Virus record (IMG/VR): IMGVR_UViG_3300044591_002361
Location: 1 to 28,117 of that record
Reading direction: 5' to 3' (one strand)
DNA from: a virus
Length of the DNA: 28,117 nucleotides
The first letter of the stretch is position 1, and every line of letters begins with the position of its first letter. The translations under genes and the position numbers were made by a program. Below are positions 15,566-22,995 of this stretch, piece after piece. A model generated the notes under the pieces. That model had not been told where the DNA came from. It ran no database searches and saw nothing but the letters and a program-made list of their open reading frames with translations.

Positions 15566-16168
15566 CTAGCAATTATAATTTACTTTTTTACCTTCTATAT
15601 CAGAAAAACCACATAGTTGCTTGCCGCATTTTGGCATAAAAATATACCATTTACTTTTTGGTTTTTGTAAGTGTTTCCAATGCCTATCAATACAATATTT
15701 TGTATGTTTAGATTCAATTAATAAATTCAATCCTTCTAAGTAATTAGATAACAATACATTAGCATAATTTTTATTTATCATATATCCAGATGTGGTTTGA
15801 GCATTTAAACATGTTCTTAAAAAATTGTTATATCCAGGAGCTTGTAAAACATTTGCAGCTAATAGAATTATATTCCAATCGATATTAAACGTTTCTAATT
15901 TATTTAATAAATCTGCATATTGCTCAGGGGTGATAACGAACTCAAAATCATCTTCTAATATAAAACACACATCGTCGCCAGATTGAATAAATTTTTCTAA
16001 AGCGATTATATGCGATCTTGTGCAACCTATAGGTCCGAAGTCTTCTTTTATTGCATTGATACGTTCATAATTTGAGATATTAAACTTTTTAAATTGAGCT
16101 AATATATGATCATTACGATCTAGTCTATGATCAAGATTAATATAATAATATTTGCTATTATATAGCAT
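15566..16168 (-). CDS. Glycosyltransferase family 25 (LPS-type) protein
   Basis: The 200-residue product has YYINLDHRLDRND at the start (the GT25 'iNLd.r.dR' motif), GPIGCTRSH (residues 45-53) and VCFILEDDFEF with the DXD-like EDD at 72-74, in GT25 order. GT25 enzymes transfer sugars (often galactose) in lipopolysaccharide or to protein hydroxylysine. In phages they might modify the host surface or phage proteins. The length is slightly short for the family, and the C-terminal part (DRHWKHLQ, later GFSDIEGK) is consistent. The gene abuts the GlsB-like gene with no gap. The actual acceptor is unknown. Confidence 0.85.
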   Translation of the reverse strand: MLYNSKYYYINLDHRLDRNDHILAQFKKFNISNYERINAIKEDFGPIGCTRSHIIALEKFIQSGDDVCFILEDDFEFVITPEQYADLLNKLETFNIDWNIILLAANVLQAPGYNNFLRTCLNAQTTSGYMINKNYANVLLSNYLEGLNLLIESKHTKYCIDRHWKHLQKPKSKWYIFMPKCGKQLCGFSDIEGKKVNYNC

Positions 16169-16417
16169 TTATTTTGATGTTAATTTATTATATAATAATA
16201 AGCTTACACACGCACCAGCAACACCCATAACAATACCCGCTGGACTTAAACTTTCATACTGTCCTAAAGTATACAATATTGCTCCGCCCATATAAGAACC
16301 AGCAACACCTAAAACTACGGTTTGTACAAATCCCATTCTTTCTTCGCCAGGAATCAAAGTCTTGGCTATACTGCCAACAAATAAACCGTAAACGCACCAC
16401 ACTAGTAAATTAAACAT
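16169..16417 (-). CDS. GlsB/YeaQ/YmgE-like small membrane protein
   Basis: The 82-residue product has three hydrophobic segments (about 3-20, 30-48 and 56-76) rich in Gly and Ala, with AKTLIPG and GVAGSYMGGAI resembling the transglycosylase-associated (GlsB/YeaQ) family. In bacteria this family is linked to stress and the cell envelope, but its activity is not known. It overlaps the next upstream gene by 8 bases (start within the 3' end) and directly abuts the GT25 gene. In a phage it might act on the host envelope or as a holin-like protein; the evidence is only the family match. Confidence 0.75.
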   Translation of the reverse strand: MFNLLVWCVYGLFVGSIAKTLIPGEERMGFVQTVVLGVAGSYMGGAILYTLGQYESLSPAGIVMGVAGACVSLLLYNKLTSK

Positions 16418-16802
16418 TTGCTGCCTCCACTAAAGTAATAACTTCATCATCCTTGAGGTTCTCTCCTGTATTTAAAATAGCATTTAATAATTTTGTACTA
16501 TATGTTATATAATCTTCTTTAGACAATTCTTTACGCATAACTTTTTTGATTCTCATTTTTGCAAACCAACCTCTGCGTAAACTATAATTTCTTATTTCTT
16601 GTCCATACAGATTATACTTATCGTAGGCTGTACAATCTGATGATAATTTATTCTTGTTGCATTCTTGTAATACTCTAACTAGAGTTAGTATAATACTGAT
16701 TACCATTAGGATAGCAATTACGCTACCAAATTTTTGATCTTCAGGAATATTAGCTTCGGATAAAATCTTTTTGCTAATCTTATTTAAATCTTCATTATTC
16801 AT
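16410..16802 (-). CDS. Single-pass membrane protein, unknown function
   Basis: The 130-residue product has one clear membrane segment (about residues 27-46, VIAILMVISIILTLVRVL) preceded by a short hydrophilic N-terminus and followed by a cationic region (RRGWFAKMRIKKVMRKE) and an acidic tail. This topology suits a membrane-anchored protein with a cytoplasmic or peripheral domain. There is no known family match. ATG 16802 overlaps the TAA of the preceding gene, and the 3' end overlaps the GlsB-like start by 8 bases. It belongs to the cluster of small membrane proteins near the cysteine peptidase. Confidence 0.65.
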   Translation of the reverse strand: MNNEDLNKISKKILSEANIPEDQKFGSVIAILMVISIILTLVRVLQECNKNKLSSDCTAYDKYNLYGQEIRNYSLRRGWFAKMRIKKVMRKELSKEDYITYSTKLLNAILNTGENLKDDEVITLVEAANV

Positions 16803-17101
16803 TTTTTAATAACTTTCGTTTTGCAATTAAGATCGACAGTTATTGGATCATGAGTTATTTCGGAAGATTCTGGTTCACAATATCCACAGTCTACCATCTT
16901 TATTCCGTCTCCACTAAGATATTTACCAGCGCCTTTACAAACAGGGCATTTTTTTCTGGGATATTTTTTTTCTTTATCAATATGCTTAGTTTTAATAATA
17001 CCACCAACCAAAGTTACTGCTGCTGTTGTGGAGCCATTGTATCCATAGTCACCAGATAAAAATATGGAACTCATTAATAATAAAGCAAATATTTTATTCA
17101 T
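16799..17101 (-). CDS. Exported small protein with a CxxCxGxG zinc-binding motif
   Basis: The 100-residue product begins MNKIFALLLMSSIFLSGDYG, a probable signal peptide, and later has KKCPVCKGAGKYLSGDGIKM followed by VDCGYCE. The two cysteine pairs form a DnaJ-like CxxCxGxG zinc finger. A secreted protein with this knuckle is unusual, because the motif is mostly cytoplasmic. It starts within the end of the preceding 53-residue gene (ATGAATAA) and is co-translated with it. A role in periplasmic folding, disulfide chemistry or assembly is conceivable but not shown; a lipoprotein lipobox is not evident. Confidence 0.7.
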   Translation of the reverse strand: MNKIFALLLMSSIFLSGDYGYNGSTTAAVTLVGGIIKTKHIDKEKKYPRKKCPVCKGAGKYLSGDGIKMVDCGYCEPESSEITHDPITVDLNCKTKVIKK

Positions 17102-17255
17102 CTTTTTTTCTCCACCTTGGACGCCACTTTTTATCTGGCTTAGGAGTATCTATTTCATCTGCATCTTTAGGTGATAATATCTTTATTACACCTAATATAA
17201 AACTTGCTATAATACTTAGTAATCTATTTAGAGCTATTTTATCTATTAATCTCAT
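17094..17255 (-). CDS. Small 53-residue protein with a hydrophobic segment
   Basis: A 53-codon frame fits exactly between its neighbours. ATG 17255 overlaps the TGA of the cysteine peptidase as ATGA, and its TAA (17094-17096) falls inside the start of the next gene. The product has an apolar helix (LLSIIASFILGVIKIL, residues 12-27) and a strongly charged tail (PKPDKKWRPRWRKKDE, residues 38-53). This resembles small membrane or lysis-related peptides. No family is known to me. The double overlap supports real translation. Confidence 0.65.
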   Translation of the reverse strand: MRLIDKIALNRLLSIIASFILGVIKILSPKDADEIDTPKPDKKWRPRWRKKDE

Positions 17256-18178
17256 AAATAATCCTCAAAACCATAAGAAGGAAGTTTTTGAACAGGAAAA
17301 CCGTCAAATTGACTAAAAGCATATGCTCCGCTTTGACTTAGCATCCCTGCTGCTGTGTCAGCATGAATCAAAAACGATCCGTCTGGTATTTTACCCCACG
17401 CTGGATGACCACCATCATTCCACTTGCCCCAACTATTTTGCACTAGAAACGCTGGTTCACTACCAGTATCGTCACACGCTGTCCATGCCATAGCATGCGC
17501 CCAACTACCACTTACTTTTGCAAATCCTTTACTATCTCGTTTATTACTAAATCCATAACTAGAACATACTGATAATCCATAACCATTAGCTAAAGCATCT
17601 CTCGCTTCTTCTATGGTTCTAACAAGACTTACTGTTTTAATTTGATGATCATTAGCAAGATCAATTACTGGATCTGGCAAACCTCTGCTACCCCAACCGG
17701 CACCAAGATTACCATTATATTTACTAAAATCAGCAACGCCTTTGTAATTTTTTCTAACAAGAACACCACCACTTTGACTAACAAATGTAGCGGCTCTTGA
17801 GCAACTCATACCCTGACCACCATGACCTCTAGCACCATAAATGGCTTCTGTTGCTCCTCTGGCTATCCAAGACTCCTTATCTCTATGCACATCAATCTCT
17901 ACTGCTCGACTAATATCTACAGCATTTCGTGTTGCGTGACTAACACAATCTCCAGTGGTTTGTCTTTCATTATAAGGATTTTTATCAAATTTCAATACAC
18001 TCTTATACGGTGTGCTTAATTTACCCTTACCACTATTCTTAATTCTTTTTGCTCCGTCACCAAAGTAAGCATATTTAGAACTTTCCAAAAGTTCATTGAA
18101 TACGTGTTCTTCCCAAAGGCATCCTTGAAAGCCTTTTCTGTATTCATTATATAGATCGTTTGGTGATAGTCTTGGCAT
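17252..18178 (-). CDS. Papain-like (C1) cysteine peptidase
   Basis: The 308-residue product shows a papain-fold triad: C78 in RQTTGDCVSHATRNA, H228 in GSWAHAMAW, and N248 in VQNSWGKW, with Q73 positioned as the oxyanion glutamine. The WGK and GSFLIH segments near the end match the C-terminal lobe of C1 peptidases. The unusual spacing puts H and N close together, as in bacterial C1-like proteins. There is no signal peptide and no propeptide of usual size; residues 1-60 may regulate the enzyme. It is surrounded by small membrane proteins, so lysis, host-protein cleavage or virion maturation are possible. The fold assignment is good; the substrate is unknown. Confidence 0.82.
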   Translation of the reverse strand: MPRLSPNDLYNEYRKGFQGCLWEEHVFNELLESSKYAYFGDGAKRIKNSGKGKLSTPYKSVLKFDKNPYNERQTTGDCVSHATRNAVDISRAVEIDVHRDKESWIARGATEAIYGARGHGGQGMSCSRAATFVSQSGGVLVRKNYKGVADFSKYNGNLGAGWGSRGLPDPVIDLANDHQIKTVSLVRTIEEARDALANGYGLSVCSSYGFSNKRDSKGFAKVSGSWAHAMAWTACDDTGSEPAFLVQNSWGKWNDGGHPAWGKIPDGSFLIHADTAAGMLSQSGAYAFSQFDGFPVQKLPSYGFEDYL

Positions 18179-18666
18179 TATTTACTACCCTCATTACAAG
18201 CCCATGCTAGTGCTTTAAAAGCATTAACAGATTTGGTTCTTAAATTATTATCTAAGGTAACTACATCATCACCAATTTGTGAAGCAATAAAAGACTGGGA
18301 AGCTTCTCCTAGTCCGGGATATGATCCCTTTATATTTAATCTTAACATTAAACCAGTTAAAGAGTTTGCTTGACGAATTTCTTCTGTTGTTTTTACAACT
18401 TCATTATCGCCATCTAATTCTATTAAAGTAGCTAAATCCATATATAAATCAGATAGTCTTTGAGCATCTTTGGTTCTTGATGATGCCCCATTTTTCAGAG
18501 CATCAATTATAGGTTTGCACAAATCTCTTACTTCTGAATCTGATGGAGGAGTAACAATAACAATAGAATTATTAACTGGTCTATTAATTGGTAAATTAAA
18601 GTCTGGTCTTACTAATCCTAAAAATAATAAGACAGCACCTATCGCTAGTAATACTTTATTATTCAT
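18178..18666 (-). CDS. Membrane-anchored or exported protein, unknown function
   Basis: From ATG 18666, which overlaps the preceding TGA as ATGA, the product has 162 residues: MNNKVLLAIGAVLLFLGLVR is an N-terminal membrane or signal segment, followed by a helical domain (for example SDSEVRDLCKPIIDALKNG and RLSDLYMDLATLIEL) and a C-terminal KALAWACNEG. An in-frame ATG six codons upstream exists, but it lacks the coupling overlap. The domain contains two cysteines (near DLC and AC) that might form a disulfide after export. It overlaps the cysteine peptidase start by one base. No family is recognised; a periplasmic or virion-associated role is possible. Confidence 0.65.
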   Translation of the reverse strand: MNNKVLLAIGAVLLFLGLVRPDFNLPINRPVNNSIVIVTPPSDSEVRDLCKPIIDALKNGASSRTKDAQRLSDLYMDLATLIELDGDNEVVKTTEEIRQANSLTGLMLRLNIKGSYPGLGEASQSFIASQIGDDVVTLDNNLRTKSVNAFKALAWACNEGSK

Positions 18667-19028
18667 ACTTTTTCCTCGCCACATACTGTAGGACTTAGAT
18701 ACGGAAACATTTGATCAGCAACTTTTACCGCTTCCTCACAACCGCTCTTTACTGCTAAATCTCGTGTTTGTTTCCACGAAGCAACTAGTTCAAAGAATAT
18801 ATCGTTACTTTCTGGTGCTACTAATGTTGGTTTCGGAGTTTGTGCAACTGTTGGTTTGGCAACAATGCCTTTTACCTGAGATAATAAATCTCCTAGTAAT
18901 TTTTGAACTGGGCTTAATTTATCCTTGAATAAAACCCACAGTATTAAACCAATACCAGCATACAAAGCTAAATCAATTGGTTTTAATGAAGACGAGAATT
19001 CTTCGAAACTTTGAGCATAATCTAACAT
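18663..19028 (-). CDS. Single-pass membrane protein with Pro/Thr-rich linker, unknown function
   Basis: The 121-residue product has one apolar helix at about 19-33 (IDLALYAGIGLILWVLF), a KDKLSPVQKLLGDLLSQV amphipathic stretch, a Pro/Thr/Ala linker (residues 58-73) and a C-terminal helical region with two cysteines (SGCEEA and TVCGEE). It lies between two other membrane proteins and is coupled by ATGA with the next gene. A role in an envelope or lysis complex is suggested by context only. Confidence 0.62.
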   Translation of the reverse strand: MLDYAQSFEEFSSSLKPIDLALYAGIGLILWVLFKDKLSPVQKLLGDLLSQVKGIVAKPTVAQTPKPTLVAPESNDIFFELVASWKQTRDLAVKSGCEEAVKVADQMFPYLSPTVCGEEKV

Positions 19029-19412
19029 TTAAACTGTTCCTTTCTTTAGGAAAATACCTGTTTCTCTGAAAATAGTAACTGTTGCATCGATTGATGATGA
19101 TACCATTATCATGAGAATTTTTTTAATATACGAATGTATAATAGGCTCTACGAGAGCTGGTACAAGTGGTATGTCCACAATCAAAAACACTTTATCATAA
19201 AAACTATTAATGTACTCAACTGCTATCTGTTTTTTTTCTGGTCCTTCAAGATCTTTGGCTATAATTTCTATTATCTGCACAGTACTAGCTATAACTAACT
19301 GAAGTGTTTTCCAAACTTCACTTAGTGCTACGCTTTTTAGTTTTTGTAGTTTTTGTTTTAGTTCTTGGTGTAGTTTTTCTGCTTGTTCTATTACTAGCTC
19401 TTTTGCTGTCAT
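19029..19412 (-). CDS. Hypothetical helical protein overlapping the holin-like gene
   Basis: From ATG 19412 the product has 127 residues, mostly helical: MTAKELVIEQAEKLHQELKQ (coiled-coil-like), then hydrophobic helices around VWKTLQLVIASTVQIIEII and FLIVDIPLVPALVEPII. This start has a GAGG site six bases upstream; ATG codons further upstream (19424 and 19445) have weaker signals. The gene overlaps the 3' end of the preceding holin-like gene by 95 bases in another frame, which is long for this genome. The membrane-interacting helices suggest a partner of the neighbouring membrane protein. No family is recognised. Confidence 0.58.
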   Translation of the reverse strand: MTAKELVIEQAEKLHQELKQKLQKLKSVALSEVWKTLQLVIASTVQIIEIIAKDLEGPEKKQIAVEYINSFYDKVFLIVDIPLVPALVEPIIHSYIKKILMIMVSSSIDATVTIFRETGIFLKKGTV

Positions 19413-19665
19413 CGATAGCCTCATTTTTAAGTTTTTCTTGTTCAACTATTTTTTTAACCTCTGTTCTACCTTTGATATATTTAGCTAATATCCAAACCTG
19501 ACCACCAATTAATATTACACTTTCTACAGCATGAGATACTATAGTTATTAATTCTTCTTTTTGATCATTTTCTTTTAAAATACCAGTTAGATATAAACCA
19601 CTAAATATAAAACTAACTAATGTAAACCAAAATTCACTAGTTTTGTATCCGGCTTTAATGGTCAT
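19318..19665 (-). CDS. Small two-helix membrane protein, holin-like
   Basis: The 115-residue product has KTSEFWFTLVSFIFSGLYLT (a membrane segment near residues 12-28) and a second, HAVESVILIGGQVWILAKYI (residues 45-64), followed by a long, cationic Lys/Thr/Arg tail (residues 86-115). The 'S.EFW.TL....G.' opening and the two helices with a basic tail resemble phage holins. Its 3' coding end overlaps the next gene by 95 bases. It lies directly downstream of the metalloprotease genes and at the head of the membrane-protein cluster, consistent with a lysis role. Family placement is by pattern, not by a firm signature. Confidence 0.58.
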   Translation of the reverse strand: MTIKAGYKTSEFWFTLVSFIFSGLYLTGILKENDQKEELITIVSHAVESVILIGGQVWILAKYIKGRTEVKKIVEQEKLKNEAIDDSKRASNRTSRKTTPRTKTKTTKTKKRSTK

Positions 19666-19666
19666 A

Positions 19667-21292
19667 TTATATTCCTAATGTTAAATTTTCATCATAAAAA
19701 ATAATATTATTTGGATTTGAACCGTCTATAGTTAATTTAGGATCAAGATTATTGGTGGACAAACCGCATGTTATATCTGGAGTTAAAGACTGTATAAAAG
19801 ATAATAATGTTGATGATGAATCAAATTCTGATTGGTTTGGTATTACTTCTTCATAACCCAAGTCTAGTAAAGATTTAGTTGATATTAATGCTATTTGATC
19901 ATTATTTATCGATAAATCATTACTCATTATATCATGTGTTATCGGTGGATGAAATGACGTATATCTATTTGTCATATTTCTAGTTGATGCAAAATGTGTA
20001 CCGTCGTTTGATAATGGTATATAGCTTCTTTTTTTTCTCAATAAATAATATTGATTATAATTATTTAAAACATTTGGATATGGTTTTATATTACCATTTA
20101 ATGAATACGGAAAAATACCATTATTATTAAAAGTCCAATTTGTACCTATGCCTAGAACGTGTCCAAGTTCATGTGTAAATATTTTAGTTATAGTATTTAA
20201 ATAAGAAGGATCTGCTAAAAGAGCGTCTACAAGATCTTCTTCATTAATAGAAATATTTATTTTATAATCAATTGTATTAATTTTTGTATTACTTATTTTA
20301 TAAATACTATTTGGAATACAAGTTATAGTATTATCTGATGATGGATTTACGGTAATAGAATTGCATCGTATTCCTTTAAAAGTCTGAGTATTATTGCTTT
20401 TAAATTCAATAAATTTTCTAATATTATCATATATAGTTGGATTAAATCTAATAAATGTATTCCATCTATTCGCAGCATCTTCAATTGCTGCTCGAATACA
20501 ATTAGAAGCTATCATATCGTTGAAAGAATTTAAAAAAGTTGATGAGTCAAGAAATGAAAGATCAAATAAAGTTTGTAAATTACTATTACTAGGACCAGTA
20601 AATAGTATGCTGGTAGTATCAGATGGATACCACGGAGATGGATTACCAAATGAATTTGAAACATCCAATGGTATAATTCTGAATCTTATATTATTATTAG
20701 ATTTTATATTTTCAAATAAATATTGTCTTAAATTTTTAGTTACTGTTTTTCTAACTATGTAACTTTGTTCTTTAATTGGTAAAACATACATGCATTCTGC
20801 AATAAAATTTTTAATAGGCAAATCTGTTTCAGCATTAAGAGAATAATTCCAATTTAATATATTACCATTAATAACATTAAAATTAGTTGGTGCGGATATC
20901 TTTGGGTTGTGAGCTATTACTAATTGACCTCCACGTATAGAGTCAGCAGGCTTAACGCTAGATGCTATTATATTAGAATTTCTATATACTACAGCGCGCA
21001 TCACATAATTATTTGGTGTAACAGAAAAATTTTTAGAAATCAATTTTGTCGAGGCTGTTACTAAAATTGTTTCTTGATATGTGATTCTCCAAGCCTCAAA
21101 TGGACCGCGTGGACCGTTAGGATAAACTGGAGTTTCTGGTATATTCTCCCATATTCTACCAGAGTATTGAACTCTTATAATATCTCCTGGCTCCAAATTC
21201 ATTGCAGTCAAAGAATAATAAATTCTGCCCTTTGACCATCTTGGATTGGGTGTTGTTAATGATGGATTATCAAAATATATTTGTGTATTCAT
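19667..21292 (-). CDS. Fibronectin-like plus metzincin metalloprotease protein, copy 1
   Basis: The 541-residue product begins with a beta-rich module (about 1-130), then a fibronectin-like domain (about 132-225, PTNFNVINGNILNWNYS). A protease domain follows, with AAIEDAANRWNTFIRF near 280, HELGHVLGIG (H374, E375, H378), GTHFAST (H433), SFHPP (H448) and DIMS (M456, the Met-turn). This order resembles leishmanolysin-type (M8) metzincins. No signal peptide is seen, so the protein is probably made in the cytoplasm and placed on the virion. It is the last of three tandem paralogues (see 21297 and 22996) and lacks their Thr-Pro tail. Host surface or S-layer cleavage is a plausible role. Confidence 0.82.
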   Translation of the reverse strand: MNTQIYFDNPSLTTPNPRWSKGRIYYSLTAMNLEPGDIIRVQYSGRIWENIPETPVYPNGPRGPFEAWRITYQETILVTASTKLISKNFSVTPNNYVMRAVVYRNSNIIASSVKPADSIRGGQLVIAHNPKISAPTNFNVINGNILNWNYSLNAETDLPIKNFIAECMYVLPIKEQSYIVRKTVTKNLRQYLFENIKSNNNIRFRIIPLDVSNSFGNPSPWYPSDTTSILFTGPSNSNLQTLFDLSFLDSSTFLNSFNDMIASNCIRAAIEDAANRWNTFIRFNPTIYDNIRKFIEFKSNNTQTFKGIRCNSITVNPSSDNTITCIPNSIYKISNTKINTIDYKINISINEEDLVDALLADPSYLNTITKIFTHELGHVLGIGTNWTFNNNGIFPYSLNGNIKPYPNVLNNYNQYYLLRKKRSYIPLSNDGTHFASTRNMTNRYTSFHPPITHDIMSNDLSINNDQIALISTKSLLDLGYEEVIPNQSEFDSSSTLLSFIQSLTPDITCGLSTNNLDPKLTIDGSNPNNIIFYDENLTLGI

Positions 21293-21296
21293 ATAA

Positions 21297-22994
21297 TTAC
21301 GGTGTTGGTGTTGGTGTTGGTGTTGGTGTTGGTGTTGGGACCGATGGTATCAGTGTTGGAGTTGTTTCGGTTGTTGGAATAGGAGTTTCTGTGGTTTCAA
21401 TCGGAGGAGTTGTGGGTGTGGTAGGTGTTGGTGTTGGATAATCAAAATTTGATCCTAAATCTATATTTTCGTCATTATAGATTGTATCAGGTCCGCTAAC
21501 ATCAACAGCAGGCTCATTGAATCCTATATCTGTTCCTCTGGAACCTCCGCATATTTGTGCTGGACCAAGAACAGGAGGAACTGGATCTGGTTGTGGTATT
21601 TCTCCGATAGGATATTCAGAAGCGTCAGCATAATTTTCTCTATATCCAATATCCATTAAAAATTTAACAGATAAATCTGAGATCTTATTTGAATTGCCAT
21701 AAGACATAATATCGTATGTTGGCGCTGGATGACTTTTAGTAAAATCATTAGTTTCATTAATTAAATGAGCCCAATGATCTCCTTGTCCTAATCCACTATT
21801 ATTAATTGGAATATGATATTTAGGATATTGAAATTGATATCTATCATTATAGGCTTTTTGTGCTTTTGGATATAAGATATGATCTTGAGAATTTATAGAA
21901 TATGGAAATTTAAATGTTTCGTCGATATTTAATCCTGGATTTTCTGATGGTGTTGGAGGAGAATCCCAATAGCCAGCAATACCAGCAGCATGACCTAATT
22001 CATGTACCATTATATCTACAAGAGTATCGAAACTATATGAGTCAGGATCGTCCATCATTAATAACCAAAATGTAATAGTATTATATTCATAATCAGATAA
22101 TTTAATAAAACTGGCTGGACCACATCTAGCACCAGCATCATCATTCTCTATTGGGGACTGTGTTGAAAAATATACTAATTTCATACCATTAAAAGTTTGT
22201 TGATTATTTGTTATTCTTTCAATAAATTTTCTTAATATTTGTCCAACTTCAGAACTATAATTAACTAAAGCGTTCCATCTATCAGCAGCTTCATCTAGTG
22301 CTGGTTTAATATTTTTATAATCAAGATTTTCCCATGATGTTTTATCAAATAATTGAATATTGCTTTCTTGATCAATTTTTACAGTATGTATAGTTTGTGT
22401 GGTATTAAAGTATTGAGGCTTAGATTTTTTGCCCTCGACATCAACAGCGACTATAGAAAATAAAACAGTTCCTTGTCTAATATTATCGAAAACATAAGAA
22501 CTATTATTATTAGGTACTGTTCTATATATGGTAAAATTATCTGTGGAATCCAAATAATTTTTATAATTAGCTAACAATTCAAAATGATCTATTGGTAGAT
22601 CAAGTACGTTTTGATTATATACCCAACTCAAAGTATTAGATGATGAATTTAGATTTAATTCTTCGGGGCGTGTCAAATACTCCTGATCCAATATTATTTC
22701 TGGATAATATTCAATATAAATTATTTGACTGTTTCTTATAATTTTTGCTACGAATAATATTTTTTGAGCACTATTTGAATAATATATATTTTTAATATTA
22801 ATATTTGTTTTATCAATTTTAGATGAAGATTTAAATATATTGGATGATCCCCAAGAGTCTGTATTATAATTATATATTTGATAAGATATTTCTAATATAT
22901 CTCCAGATAAAACATTATTAGCATTAGCATTTATATTTAAATGAAATTTATTATTTAATAATTTTTTATTAAATTTTATTGTAGTTGATATCAT
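21297..22994 (-). CDS. Fibronectin-like plus metzincin metalloprotease protein, copy 2, with Thr-Pro tail
   Basis: This 565-residue paralogue has a beta-rich start, a fibronectin-like domain (about 106-200, RPEELNLNSSSNTLSWVYNQ), LFDKTSWENLD and AADRWNALV, then the protease motifs HELGHAAGIA (H331, E332, H335), GDHWAHL (H407, H410), SHPAP (H422) and DIMSYG (M430). Its C-terminus is a Pro/Thr-rich region ending in six Thr-Pro dipeptides encoded by a GGTGTT hexamer repeat. The stop TAA lies four bases before the next start. It is clearly related to the neighbours in domain order and motifs. An extended, flexible tail on an enzyme with no downstream domain is unusual. A virion (tail) location is inferred. 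Confidence 0.82.
   Translation of the reverse strand: MISTTIKFNKKLLNNKFHLNINANANNVLSGDILEISYQIYNYNTDSWGSSNIFKSSSKIDKTNINIKNIYYSNSAQKILFVAKIIRNSQIIYIEYYPEIILDQEYLTRPEELNLNSSSNTLSWVYNQNVLDLPIDHFELLANYKNYLDSTDNFTIYRTVPNNNSSYVFDNIRQGTVLFSIVAVDVEGKKSKPQYFNTTQTIHTVKIDQESNIQLFDKTSWENLDYKNIKPALDEAADRWNALVNYSSEVGQILRKFIERITNNQQTFNGMKLVYFSTQSPIENDDAGARCGPASFIKLSDYEYNTITFWLLMMDDPDSYSFDTLVDIMVHELGHAAGIAGYWDSPPTPSENPGLNIDETFKFPYSINSQDHILYPKAQKAYNDRYQFQYPKYHIPINNSGLGQGDHWAHLINETNDFTKSHPAPTYDIMSYGNSNKISDLSVKFLMDIGYRENYADASEYPIGEIPQPDPVPPVLGPAQICGGSRGTDIGFNEPAVDVSGPDTIYNDENIDLGSNFDYPTPTPTTPTTPPIETTETPIPTTETTPTLIPSVPTPTPTPTPTPTP
21301..21338. repeat. GGTGTT hexamer repeat, about 6.3 copies
   Basis: Six perfect GGTGTT units plus GG lie at the 3' end of the copy 2 metalloprotease gene. 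On the coding strand they encode alternating Thr and Pro. Each unit is 6 bases, so copy-number changes keep the frame and only alter the tail length. Shorter, imperfect versions of the same repeat occur at 21419-21439 and 22999-23041. Confidence 0.85.
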
Positions 22995-22995
22995 A

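Noticed and set aside
21301-21440. CRISPR-like repeat array
   Set aside because: The repeat is a contiguous 6-base microsatellite with no spacers and is fully coding for Thr-Pro.
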